Below are positions 1 through 8,349 of a stretch of 64,000 nucleotides of DNA, in pieces. The DNA is from JARRPM01 sp963765545. Lineage in GTDB: Bacteria > Pseudomonadota > Gammaproteobacteria > Pseudomonadales > Halieaceae. The notes below the pieces were generated by a model. It was not told the origin of the DNA. It did no database searches and worked only from the letters and a program-made list of their open reading frames with translations. A program made the translations under genes and the position numbers. The stretch's first letter is position 1; every line of letters begins with the position of its first letter. Location of the stretch: NCBI GenBank assembly GCA_963765545.1, contig CAVXWW010000009.1, positions 372,001 through 436,000 on the forward strand, in the 5' to 3' direction.

Positions 1-1
1 A

Positions 2-130
2 ATGGGGCGTGTGATGGCCATTTTGGCCAATACATATAGCACAGCCGGGCGCGACCGTGCTTTGCCCATCAATCGATATCAGGCCTACGACATTGCCAGC
101 GATAACATCACCTGTCCTGTTATTTTATAA
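2..130 (+). CDS. possible C-terminal end of a gene entering from the left edge
   Basis: This frame is open from the left edge and reads 42 codons before a TAA at 128-130. The last residues read INRYQAYDIASDNITCPVIL. The ATG at position 2 may be an internal codon of a longer gene that starts outside the window. Codon use is mixed and not clearly non-coding. I recognise no family from so short a tail. The next 130 bases are AT-rich and look like a promoter region, which fits a gene end here. Confidence 0.35.
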   Translation: MGRVMAILANTYSTAGRDRALPINRYQAYDIASDNITCPVIL

Positions 131-199
131 TGCTTATAGTTATGTATAGTTGTTTTTTTATTGTCGGTAATAGAAGAAAAATCCTCTTACTGGAACTAA

Positions 200-228
200 T
201 TGACATGTATATACACCTCTAGTAGCTT
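200..228 (+). promoter_or_regulatory. putative sigma-70 promoter for the MEDS regulator
   Basis: A perfect TTGACA lies at 200-205. After a 17-base spacer comes TAGCTT at 223-228, a weak -10 (3 of 6 matches). The site is about 37 bases upstream of the ATG at 265, in a stretch clearly richer in A and T than its flanks. The weak -10 would suit a regulated promoter, but this is only a sequence match. Confidence 0.4.
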
Positions 229-264
229 GGGCTCCATTGACCGACAGTTAACAAAGTGTGCCCT

Positions 265-1065
265 ATGAGTTCGTGGAACAATGACAACGCCCCTCTGCTG
301 ACGATCTCAGATGCGGCAACCTTCCTGAATGTGAGCAAAGCGACCATCCGCCGTTGGACTAATGAAGGGCGCTTGCAGTGCCTGCGAATTGGTGCGCGCG
401 ATGAACGGCGTTTTCACCGCAGCGAATTGGCCGCTTTCCTGGGCGAGCACAACTCGCAACACAGTTCAGGCCCCGAGCGTACCGCGCAAAGCGAGGCGTC
501 TCCATCGACCTGTGCAGCGCATCGTTGCCTGGTAACTAACGATAAGGATGAGGAGTGGGAGGTATTGGCTCCTGCTATTTTGTCTGGCCTGGAGGAGGGC
601 GCGCAGGTCCTGATGATTGAAGTTGCCGATCGAGTAGAGCGTCTGGAAAAACTTCTAAAAGGCAAAGGTTTGAGTAAACGCAAACTTTTAACATCACACG
701 CGCTCAAAAGTGTCTCGATTAAGGATTCCTATTTTTTGAGCGGTGAGTTTCGATGGGACAGGGCGATTGCTTTTCTGGAGTCAGCGATTCTGGAAGCGAA
801 GGCGCGCGGCTTCGAAAGGATAGTGATTATCGGGGCCGACAGCGGCGCCGCGGATCCGGGTGGGCAGGGCTACGCGGAAGAACTGAAAAAGTACGAACTC
901 GGGATTGACGAGATGTTGGCCAGACACCCCGGTGCGTCAGTCCTTTGCCCTTATACGGCCAGCGAAATCAGTGCGCAGTTGATGGTGCAGGGCTTTGTAA
1001 CTCATCCCCATATGCAGATTAATGGGACAGAAGTTTCCGGTCTTCTGGGGCAGGTGTCGGTTTAG
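265..1065 (+). CDS. HTH-MEDS (DcmR-type) transcriptional regulator
   Basis: The N-terminal ~55 residues form an excisionase/MerR-like helix-turn-helix (SDAATFLNVSKATIRRWTNE, then a typical RRFHRSEL wing). After a linker, residues ~90-250 resemble the MEDS domain (methanogen/methylotroph DcmR sensory domain), with an RecA-like strand order and motifs such as GAQVLMIEVAD and IVIIGADSGAADPG. MEDS proteins are thought to sense small organic, hydrocarbon-derived ligands; DcmR controls dichloromethane dehalogenase. ATG at 265 is preferred to the GTG at 256 because the HTH begins soon after. The next gene starts 34 bases downstream on the same strand, so the pair may be an operon. The ligand is unknown. 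Confidence 0.75.
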   Translation: MSSWNNDNAPLLTISDAATFLNVSKATIRRWTNEGRLQCLRIGARDERRFHRSELAAFLGEHNSQHSSGPERTAQSEASPSTCAAHRCLVTNDKDEEWEVLAPAILSGLEEGAQVLMIEVADRVERLEKLLKGKGLSKRKLLTSHALKSVSIKDSYFLSGEFRWDRAIAFLESAILEAKARGFERIVIIGADSGAADPGGQGYAEELKKYELGIDEMLARHPGASVLCPYTASEISAQLMVQGFVTHPHMQINGTEVSGLLGQVSV

Positions 1066-1099
1066 TCTCACAGTATAATTGATAATGGAGGGAGCTCTT

Positions 1100-1987
1100 A
1101 TGCAACCCGATTACAGTTACCAACAAAAAGATGTTGATGAGATAGTTATACGCGATTTCAATTTTGAATTTCCCGATGACATCGACCCGCTCTGGGCACC
1201 CGGTAACCCGGTTCGCTCGCACCTGTTTAATGGCCTGTCCCTGACCATGCCCTATCTCGAGCCCTACCTGATACGGGCCGCACTCAGGGCTCGCGACCAC
1301 ATAACGGATCCGGACCTGCTGGAGGACATCAAGAGCTTTAATCGCCAGGAAGCCAATCATTTCAAGTGTCATCGCAGATATAACGAGTTATTGAAGGCGA
1401 ATGGCTATCCCGAGTTGGAGAAGGTCGAAACGCATATGACCAAAGCCTATGCCAGGCTGGAGTCCAGGAGTCTGCAAACCCAGCTGGCATACTCTGCCGG
1501 TTTTGAATCGATGACATGTGGTTTTACCAACTGGTTTGTCTCCAAACGCAAAGCGCTTTTTGCGGGTAACTGTCCGCATGTCAGTTCATTCTGGATCGTG
1601 CATATGATTGAGGAGGGTGAACACAAAACCGTGGCCTTCGATACCTATATGGCTTATTCGGGAAAATACCTGCCGCGTCTTCTGGGTGTGTTCCACGGCA
1701 GCTGGCATGTGCTCGGTTTGGGTTTATGGGCAATGATTATTGCTCTCAAAAAGGACAAAATCCTTTTTCGTCCGAAGACTCTTTGGCAAATCACAAAGGA
1801 AATGGCCTCCATGGGCATCAACGTCGGGCCATTTATGTTCAGGGCATTGCTGCCCGGTTTCAATCCGCGAAAAGAAGCGGACCCGCAGTGGATGATGGAT
1901 TGGATCAAAGGCTATGCCAAGCTGCCCAAGGGCGCGCTTATCCCGCTGGTGGATACCAAAAACCCTGACATGCCGGTGCCTTTTTAA
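1100..1987 (+). CDS. PF10118-type predicted metal-dependent hydrolase
   Basis: This 295-residue protein matches the predicted metal-dependent hydrolase family PF10118. It is rich in His and Glu with spaced metal-ligand-like motifs (QEANHFKCHRRYN around residue 90, MIEEGEHKTVAFD around residue 175), and has hydrophobic helices in the second half (HGSWHVLGLGLWAMIIAL). ATG at 1100 is chosen over the upstream in-frame start because GGAGGGAG sits six bases before it. It follows the MEDS regulator by 34 bases and is probably its target or partner. The substrate of the family is not established; some helix spacing also resembles ferritin-like di-iron proteins, so an oxidative role cannot be excluded. 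Confidence 0.75.
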   Translation: MQPDYSYQQKDVDEIVIRDFNFEFPDDIDPLWAPGNPVRSHLFNGLSLTMPYLEPYLIRAALRARDHITDPDLLEDIKSFNRQEANHFKCHRRYNELLKANGYPELEKVETHMTKAYARLESRSLQTQLAYSAGFESMTCGFTNWFVSKRKALFAGNCPHVSSFWIVHMIEEGEHKTVAFDTYMAYSGKYLPRLLGVFHGSWHVLGLGLWAMIIALKKDKILFRPKTLWQITKEMASMGINVGPFMFRALLPGFNPRKEADPQWMMDWIKGYAKLPKGALIPLVDTKNPDMPVPF

Positions 1988-2121
1988 AACTAATGAACTG
2001 GGTGATTTCTGAAAGGGCCAGATTTGCAGGGTGGACATCGGCAAGTCAACGATGATTCACCAATAGCTGTTAGACTGCGCGCCTTGCAGCTCTGCCTGCC
2101 TTTTCAGTACAGGAATTCGAA

Positions 2122-2454
2122 ATGTCCAAGTTCTTCTTCAACGGCGGCAGCAATCCAGTCCAGGACCACACCGGCTATGGTTACCAGGAGCGCGGCACCA
2201 TACTGCCCGGCAGCGAAGGCGCGCCGCTATCCTTGCGGGTGGGCTCGGAATCCCGCAAGGCCGAGATCGACACCATCCTGATCGAGAACGACCTGTTCGC
2301 ATATGTAGACGTGGATGCCGAGCAGGACGAGGACATTGCCGAGCTGGAGGTGTTGCTCAACAAGCCCGCGACCGTGGTGCTGGAGAAGACCCCTGGTCGC
2401 AACGATCCCTGTAGCTGCGGCAGCGGTAAAAAGTACAAGAAGTGTTGCGGCTAG
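2122..2454 (+). CDS. SEC-C motif protein, PBPRA1643 family
   Basis: This 110-residue protein begins MSKFFFNGG and ends in a classic SEC-C zinc-binding tail (GRNDPCSCGSGKKYKKCCG), the same metal-binding element found at the SecA C terminus. The N-terminal region (YGYQERGTILPGSE and following) matches the small marine gammaproteobacterial PBPRA1643 group of SWIM/SEC-C proteins. The three Cys and final Cys pair needed for zinc are all present. It is a stand-alone gene with 134 bases of upstream sequence. The molecular role is unknown; binding of nucleic acid or protein through the zinc tail is inferred from the family. Confidence 0.85.
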   Translation: MSKFFFNGGSNPVQDHTGYGYQERGTILPGSEGAPLSLRVGSESRKAEIDTILIENDLFAYVDVDAEQDEDIAELEVLLNKPATVVLEKTPGRNDPCSCGSGKKYKKCCG

Positions 2455-2496
2455 CAGCCGATTACTGCCCCGCACCAGCTGGACACAGCAGCAACG

Positions 2497-2880
2497 CTAG
2501 AACCCGTTTATGAGCCTGATCTTGTCCAGCGCCTGCTGCGTTTGCGCGGGCCTGGCCAGGTCGCCCTGTTCCAGCATCTCACACTCATCTTTCACCATCT
2601 GTTCCACCAGCACCGGGTAAAGCCGGCAGTCCTCCGGGCGATCGTTATAGATTTCGCAAGCATATTTTCCGTCAGGCAGTTCGCCCAGCCAGGGACAGCG
2701 GCTTAACTGTCGGCCCGAGTCCGGGTCCATCCAGATATTGCCGCCACTGACAAAACGATAGATATCGGGCCGGAAGACCTCCCACCACTCGATATCGGCC
2801 TGGCTGGCCGACAAGCCACCATCGCTATAGTTGATACAGCACTTGCCGCACTGATTACAGGGTTTCACCTGGCTGGCCAC
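2497..2880 (-). CDS. YkgJ-family cysteine cluster protein
   Basis: The protein has 127 residues with a start CNQCGKCC motif at residues 8-15 and further Cys at CPWLG, CEIYNDRPEDCRLYP. This CxxCxxCC plus distal Cys pattern is that of the YkgJ / UPF0153 zinc-or-iron cluster family (PF03692). Proteins of this family bind a metal cluster, but their reaction is not known. The start is GTG at 2880, with only a weak ribosome-binding site. It lies convergent to the SEC-C gene and 55 bases downstream of yajD on the same strand, so it may be the last gene of the pump/yajD transcription unit. Confidence 0.8.
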   Translation of the reverse strand: MASQVKPCNQCGKCCINYSDGGLSASQADIEWWEVFRPDIYRFVSGGNIWMDPDSGRQLSRCPWLGELPDGKYACEIYNDRPEDCRLYPVLVEQMVKDECEMLEQGDLARPAQTQQALDKIRLINGF

Positions 2881-2935
2881 CTTGGGGAGTTAACCCCCAT
2901 AGTAACCCGGCCTTGCCTGAAAAGCGGTCGTCCGG

Positions 2936-3304
2936 TTACTTGCCTTCCATCTTTGCCTTCAGGTCAGCAAATGGATTGTAAGTGGCAGCTTGGGTTTTTG
3001 CGTCTTTGGTACTGCCGTAGCGCACAAGGTTCTCAAATTTCGTGTGCTCCTCATCGTGACAATAGATGCACAGCAGCTCCCAGTTGCTACCATCGCTGGG
3101 GTTATTGTCGTGGTTATGATCGACATGATGCACGGTCAGTTCAGACAGGTTTTTGCGGTCGAATTCCCTGGAGCAGCGGCCACAGATCCACGGATATATC
3201 TTTAATGCGCGCTCACGATAACCCTTCTCCCGCGTCGCGTTATACTCCAGCTGTTCGGCGCGTACTTGTTCGAAGCTTTTGGATGGAGGCTTTTGCATAA
3301 TCAT
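2936..3304 (-). CDS. yajD: YajD-family HNH nuclease
   Basis: This 122-residue protein carries an HNH core: LTVHHVDHNHDNNPSDGSNW then LCIYCHDEEH, with zinc ligands from an upstream CGRC pair and the CIYC pair. Length and order match YajD of enteric bacteria. HNH folds cut or nick DNA, but the substrate of YajD is not known. Translation may start at the ATG at 3304 or the one at 3298; neither has a strong ribosome site. It follows the RND permease stop by 17 bases on the same strand and is likely read from the same message, although a functional link is not evident. Confidence 0.85.
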   Translation of the reverse strand: MIMQKPPSKSFEQVRAEQLEYNATREKGYRERALKIYPWICGRCSREFDRKNLSELTVHHVDHNHDNNPSDGSNWELLCIYCHDEEHTKFENLVRYGSTKDAKTQAATYNPFADLKAKMEGK

Positions 3305-3321
3305 AACCAGTTAGTTCTTGT

Positions 3322-6300
3322 CTATGGCGTTGCAGGGCCGACTTCACCCTGGGAATCCCCGCCCAACTGTCGGTCGAGCAACGAAAAGGCAACCGGTACA
3401 ACCAGCAAAGTGAGCAGGGTTGAACTGATGACGCCGCCTATGATGGACACCGCCAGGGGTCCATACATGCCAGAGCCAGAGCCCGCCCCCATGGCGGCAG
3501 GCAACATGGCCAGCACAATGGTCAGGGACGTCATCAATACCGGCCGCATACGTTGCGGACAGGCTTCGCTGATTGCTTCCAGCGTGTTCATGCCATTTTT
3601 CCGGTATTGATTGATGAGGTCTACCAATAAAATGGAATTCTTGGAGACCAGGCCCACCAGTAGCACCATGCCTATCATGGAAAACATGTTGAGCGTGTCA
3701 CCTGTAACCCACAGCGCGAAGAAGCCACCCACGATTGCCAGTGGCTGCGCCAGCATGACCAGCGCCGGTTGCAGAAAGGAATTGAATTGACTGGCCAGTA
3801 CCATGTAGACCATCAATAGCCCGGTTGCCATCAGGAAGAGAACCGCTGTGCCGGATTTCTCCAACTCCTCTGCCTGCCCTACCAGCTTAACGCGATAACC
3901 TGCGGGGAGTATGGCGGCGCTTACCTCGTTGAATACCCGTACGCTTTCACCCAGATCCATGCTGGGGTTAGCGAAGAAGCCGGCGCTGTAATTCAGCTCA
4001 AGCCGGGTGATAGTCGCCGGGCCCAGCGTTTCGTTCAGTTCCACTACCGCGTTCAACCGTACCAACTCTCCCTCGTCACTGCGCAGGTATATGTTCTCAA
4101 GATCGCGAAAATCCCGCATGCTGTCACGGCTGGCCGCCAGGCGCACATCGTAACGGTCACCGTCGCCCGGCAATTCATTGAACTTGGCAATATCCGCACC
4201 GCCAGCCAATATCCTGACGGTATCGCCTATCTGCTGGGTGCTGATACCCAGTGCCTGGGCCCTGTTGCGATCGATGGAGAATGACAGTTGGGGGCGGTCC
4301 AGCTTGAGCTCCAGGCGCAGGCCATCAAAACCGGGGACACGCTCCAGACCTTGGCGTATCGCTTCAGACAGGCGCGCCACCTCATACAAGTCCGGCCCAA
4401 TGATATACGCTTCGAAGAAAGCGTCGCCCATCGCCTCAAACAGGGGAAAAGGACTGACGTAAGTCTTCACGCCAGGGATACTTTGCAGCTCCTTTCTTAT
4501 CAGCGGTATAAACGCCTGCTGCGACAGCCTGCGCTGATCCGGGGGGATCATTGTGACTTTGAAGAAGGCTTCATTGACCTCGCTGGCACTGCCAGAGCCC
4601 ACCGTTGCAAGCACGTCCCTGACCTCAGTATGGGCGCGCACTATACTCTCGGCCTGTTCTATCTTGTTCGCAATGTAATTGACTGATGAGCCCAGGGGCG
4701 CCTCCAGTCTTACCAAAAACCGTGACTCTTCGTCTTCAGGGAAGAACTCTGCCCCCAGCTGCCCCATAAACCAGGCACTTGACGCTACCACCAGTGTGGC
4801 TCCCAGCATCACCATGCCGCGATGCCTCAGGCTGCCCTGCAGCAGCCATCGATAGGTCGATTCAAGCCTCTCATGCCCGCGATTCAACAACGACTCGAGC
4901 CTGTTTCGCGGTCCGGTCTTCGGCTTTAGAAAGCGGGCACACAGTGCCGGGGTCAACGACAGTGAGACTGCCAGGGAGGCAATCACGCCTACCGTCACTA
5001 CCACAGCAAAAGAGCGCATGAAGACACCGACCATGCCCTCCATGAAAATAACGGTGGCGAACATGCAGACCAGGGTTAGCGAGGCTGCGAACACCGGGAA
5101 AATAACATCCCGCGTCCCGACTATGGCTGCCTTCAAGGGGTCTGTCTGGCCTCGCTCATGCTGTCGATGCACACTCTCCAGTACCACGATGGCGTCGTCC
5201 ACCACCACGCCAATCAGCAGCAGCAGCCCGCTCATGGTCAGCAGGTTGAAGGTGTAACCGCCGAAATACATCACCATGACCGCACCGGCCAGGGACACCG
5301 GGATGGCCAGGGCAATGATCAGGGTGGCCGGAATATTCAGCAGGAACAGCCACACCACAAACGCCGCCAGGATAGTGCCTTCGACGATATGCTCTTCCAG
5401 TGCTGTGACGATGCCATCGATTACATCAGCTTCATTGGTAGCCATCAACAGCTCGACACCCGCCGGCAGCTGTGGACGCACAGTTTCGACCAGCCGTTTT
5501 TCTATCTCGCGAACAATGGCTACTGAATTGCCATCCCGAATTTTGTTGATGGCTATGGCCACGCTCTCTTCCCCGTTGAAACGCGCCAGGCTGCGCTTGT
5601 CATCAAGGCCATCGTCAACGCTTGCGACATCGCGCAGTTTCACCGGGATCTGCTCTCGCCAGACCACCACCAGGTCGCCAAGTTCGGCCACGCTGTGGTA
5701 TTCAAGGTCCAGGTGCAGTAATTTCTCCTGGGTTCCTCCAACCAGATAACCGCCGGGAATCTGGATATGTTCGCGGGTAAATGCGGTCATGACATCGTGT
5801 GCCGTAAGGCCCAATGCAGACAGCCGGGACAAGTCGAGGTCAACGCGTATTTTGCGTTCACGCCCGCCACCCACCACCACCTGGCCAACGCCACTGATAT
5901 TCTCCAGGGCTTTTTTGACCTGCTGGCGGGCCAGTCCCGTCAGTTTACTGAGGCTGCGATTGCCCCTGAGCACAAGCCAGGCAACCGCTGAGGAATTGGG
6001 ATCAACCTTGGCGACGATAGGGATCTCGGCTTCCCAGGGCAGATCGTTCATGACCTGGTTTACCTTGCCCTGCACTTCATTGAAAGCGATATCTGCGCTC
6101 TTGGTAAGCTCAAATTCAACCCAGACTATGGAGAGGCCGGGCTGGGATGTGGACTGAATGCGCTCTACACCGGAAATGCTGTTAACCGCAGACTCCACCA
6201 GGCTGGAGATGCTGCTATCCATAACCTCTGGTGACGCCCCCGGGTTCAGCGTGGTAACGGTAATTACCGGGGGGTCTACATTGGGCATTCTGTCGACGCC

Positions 6301-6396
6301 GATTCCACGCAAGCCAATGACACCAAACAGCATGATCGCGGCACTGATCATGTAGGCCAGCACCCGGCGCTCTACAAACAGCGTCACCCAATCCAT
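3322..6396 (-). CDS. RND-family efflux pump inner-membrane permease
   Basis: This 1024-residue protein is the typical length for an AcrB/MexB-like hydrophobe/amphiphile efflux transporter. It starts with a membrane helix (MISAAIMLFGVIG), followed by the porter domain, and has the paired acidic residues in the fourth helix (GVVVDDAIVVLES) that carry protons. The second half repeats the fold, with a late helix bundle beginning GTAVLFLMATGLLMVYMVLA. It sits three bases downstream of the adaptor gene. No outer-membrane channel (TolC-like) gene is nearby, so it should use one encoded elsewhere. The exported substrate cannot be read from sequence. Confidence 0.93.
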   Translation of the reverse strand: MDWVTLFVERRVLAYMISAAIMLFGVIGLRGIGVDRMPNVDPPVITVTTLNPGASPEVMDSSISSLVESAVNSISGVERIQSTSQPGLSIVWVEFELTKSADIAFNEVQGKVNQVMNDLPWEAEIPIVAKVDPNSSAVAWLVLRGNRSLSKLTGLARQQVKKALENISGVGQVVVGGGRERKIRVDLDLSRLSALGLTAHDVMTAFTREHIQIPGGYLVGGTQEKLLHLDLEYHSVAELGDLVVVWREQIPVKLRDVASVDDGLDDKRSLARFNGEESVAIAINKIRDGNSVAIVREIEKRLVETVRPQLPAGVELLMATNEADVIDGIVTALEEHIVEGTILAAFVVWLFLLNIPATLIIALAIPVSLAGAVMVMYFGGYTFNLLTMSGLLLLIGVVVDDAIVVLESVHRQHERGQTDPLKAAIVGTRDVIFPVFAASLTLVCMFATVIFMEGMVGVFMRSFAVVVTVGVIASLAVSLSLTPALCARFLKPKTGPRNRLESLLNRGHERLESTYRWLLQGSLRHRGMVMLGATLVVASSAWFMGQLGAEFFPEDEESRFLVRLEAPLGSSVNYIANKIEQAESIVRAHTEVRDVLATVGSGSASEVNEAFFKVTMIPPDQRRLSQQAFIPLIRKELQSIPGVKTYVSPFPLFEAMGDAFFEAYIIGPDLYEVARLSEAIRQGLERVPGFDGLRLELKLDRPQLSFSIDRNRAQALGISTQQIGDTVRILAGGADIAKFNELPGDGDRYDVRLAASRDSMRDFRDLENIYLRSDEGELVRLNAVVELNETLGPATITRLELNYSAGFFANPSMDLGESVRVFNEVSAAILPAGYRVKLVGQAEELEKSGTAVLFLMATGLLMVYMVLASQFNSFLQPALVMLAQPLAIVGGFFALWVTGDTLNMFSMIGMVLLVGLVSKNSILLVDLINQYRKNGMNTLEAISEACPQRMRPVLMTSLTIVLAMLPAAMGAGSGSGMYGPLAVSIIGGVISSTLLTLLVVPVAFSLLDRQLGGDSQGEVGPATP

Positions 6397-6399
6397 GAA

Positions 6400-7464
6400 T
6401 CAATCACCCACGTCAACCAGACTGCCATCGTCCAACTGGGCAGCGCCTTCTACCACGACGCGATCACCGGGCGACAGGCCACTGCTGATTTCAACCCAGT
6501 CCACTTCAGTCCAGCCCACTTCAACCGGGCGCGCTTCCACACGGCCTTCAGTCACTACAAATACCACCGCGCGACTATCACGGGTAACAATACTGGTTGG
6601 AGGCAGCGTCAGCGCCTGTGGCCTGCTCTTTACCACCAGTGTGGCATCGGCACTTGCTCCGGGCAGCCATCCACCCGGATTATCAAACTCGACAATCACC
6701 TCGATTGCCCGACTATCGACCTTGATCTGAGGGTTGATGCTGGTGACCTCTCCCATGGCGACCGCGTCTGGCGCGGCCGGTGACACGAGCTGGACTTTCT
6801 TGCCGATGGCTATAGCGGCCGCATCCCGCTCCGGGAAGGCCAGACGGGCACGCAGCCGGTTGACTGACACCAGGTCAAACAACGGCGTACCCGGGCTGAC
6901 ATAGTCGCCCAGTGAGACATGCCGGCGCGAAACCAGGCCCGCCTGGGGGGCAATGACCCGGGTCTTGGATTCCATATACCGGGCTCGCTGCAGTTCCTGG
7001 TTTGCCACCTTGCGTTGCGCCTCCAGCATGGAAAGCTCTGCCTGCTGGTCTTCAAGCTGGTCCTGCGATACCGATTTTGATTTTGCCAGCCGCTGCAGGC
7101 GAGTCACCTCCTGGCGCTGATTTTCAACAACCACGCCCTGGCGCAGCAATTCGGCCTCTGCTTTAGCGGCTTCGATGTTGTGCAATGTATTGTCCATGGA
7201 CGCCAACTGCTGTTGTGCGGTTACCGCGTCACCTTCCGCAATATCGATAGACATTATCTGGCCACTGGTCTCCGCTGAGATCGTGGGGTGATGAATACTC
7301 TCTACGCTGCCCAGTGCTGGAAGAACGTAATTGACCTCCCGCTGATCAGGCACGGTGACCGTCACGCGGGTGCTGCGCTCGACCATCTCCTGGCCATCCG
7401 GTGCCTGATCAGCGCATGCAGTCAGGGTCACGCCGGTAAAAAGTGCTACCAAAAATCGGTTCAC
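6400..7464 (-). CDS. RND efflux periplasmic adaptor lipoprotein
   Basis: The 354-residue product is a membrane-fusion (adaptor) subunit of an RND pump. A lipoprotein signal with lipobox LTAC gives Cys17 as the lipid anchor. Then come the barrel-sandwich/lipoyl halves (MSIDIAEGDAVTAQQQLASM and VIAPQAGLVSRRHVSLGDYV) flanking a long alpha-helical hairpin with many Gln, Glu and Arg residues, and a C-terminal beta-barrel. The start is a GTG that overlaps the TetR stop codon (GTGA), pointing to coupled translation. It bridges the permease to an outer-membrane channel. Confidence 0.92.
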   Translation of the reverse strand: MNRFLVALFTGVTLTACADQAPDGQEMVERSTRVTVTVPDQREVNYVLPALGSVESIHHPTISAETSGQIMSIDIAEGDAVTAQQQLASMDNTLHNIEAAKAEAELLRQGVVVENQRQEVTRLQRLAKSKSVSQDQLEDQQAELSMLEAQRKVANQELQRARYMESKTRVIAPQAGLVSRRHVSLGDYVSPGTPLFDLVSVNRLRARLAFPERDAAAIAIGKKVQLVSPAAPDAVAMGEVTSINPQIKVDSRAIEVIVEFDNPGGWLPGASADATLVVKSRPQALTLPPTSIVTRDSRAVVFVVTEGRVEARPVEVGWTEVDWVEISSGLSPGDRVVVEGAAQLDDGSLVDVGD

Positions 7465-8042
7465 TGCTTTTGTACCCCATGCAACAATAAAGTGGTGATG
7501 TGATCGGCCAGACGCGGCAGTTCAGTGTGTTCCGGCTTGCCGCCGGGAAGAATGGCGCTGAGTTTGCGGGCCTCCAGATGGTGTACGACCAACCCCACCA
7601 GCGAAAGCATTAGCAGGTGGCTGTCCTGGCCGGGCGCCAATTCTTCCAGTAGCTGCTCTATTACCGCTGAAACACCTGAAAATACATTCGTCACCATCTC
7701 CTGCAAGCGGTGTTGGTCACTCTCCAGTAACTCCCGGAAGTAAATGCGGCGAAAATCCTCCTCCGCGTCCAGGCGCGAGAGCATCTGCTGAACCAGCAAG
7801 GCGAGCCGCACCTCGGCGGGAGCCGCAACTGAAAGATCAGCGATAAATGCCGCCGCGATATCCTCATGCAGGTATTTTACCGCGGCAAGGTACAGGACCT
7901 CTTTATTGGTGAAGTGGTGGTAGATAGCGGCCTGAGTGATACCGGCGGCGTTGGCGATGGCGCGCATTGATACGCCCGCATACCCCTTGTCGGCGAATAA
8001 CGTGGCGGAGGTCCGGAGCAATCGCTCCTGGGTATTATCCAT
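7461..8042 (-). CDS. TetR/AcrR-family repressor of the RND pump
   Basis: The protein has 193 residues. The N-terminal HTH is typical of TetR (GYAGVSMRAIANAAGITQAA, then IYHHFTNKEVLYLAAVKY). The C-terminal ligand domain is all-helical and has no recognisable ligand signature. ATG at 8042 is preferred to the TTG three bases upstream. The gene is the first of a TetR-adaptor-permease operon, overlapping the adaptor by four bases. A 16-bp palindrome lies just upstream and is the likely operator, so the regulator should repress its own operon until an inducer binds. Confidence 0.9.
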   Translation of the reverse strand: MDNTQERLLRTSATLFADKGYAGVSMRAIANAAGITQAAIYHHFTNKEVLYLAAVKYLHEDIAAAFIADLSVAAPAEVRLALLVQQMLSRLDAEEDFRRIYFRELLESDQHRLQEMVTNVFSGVSAVIEQLLEELAPGQDSHLLMLSLVGLVVHHLEARKLSAILPGGKPEHTELPRLADHITTLLLHGVQKQ

Positions 8043-8057
8043 CAACGATGCACTCTA

Positions 8058-8073
8058 CTAAACGATCGTTAAG
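8058..8073. promoter_or_regulatory. palindromic TetR operator candidate
   Basis: The perfect 10-bp palindrome AACGATCGTT lies at 8061-8070. Two more paired bases beyond one mismatch on each side give CTNAACGATCGTTNAG. It is 16 bases upstream of the tetR ATG, where RNA polymerase would bind. Size and symmetry fit TetR-family operators. The rest of the gap to the amidohydrolase start near 8350 holds only a 10-bp palindrome ATTGCGCAAT at 8124-8133, which I do not interpret. Confidence 0.65.
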
Positions 8074-8349
8074 GGGTGAGGTTACAGGGCCTGGAAGAGG
8101 CCTGGCAAGGGTTAATGCGATGAATTGCGCAATAGCCAACCCGGTACGCGAAGGAGTGGCTGCCCTGCCGGGGCAGACTCTGCATCAGGTTCCGGGCCTG
8201 ATAATCTGGCCGGCTGAAGAGAAGGCATGGTGGATTGGCAACACCCTCTGCTGGGGACCGGGGCTGTGGCCTAGAGGGCAGTGGATATGCCGCTCCCTTT
8301 CTATGATTTCCTGATCAGGGAAACTAGCGAGGCTCAATGTGAAGATGAT

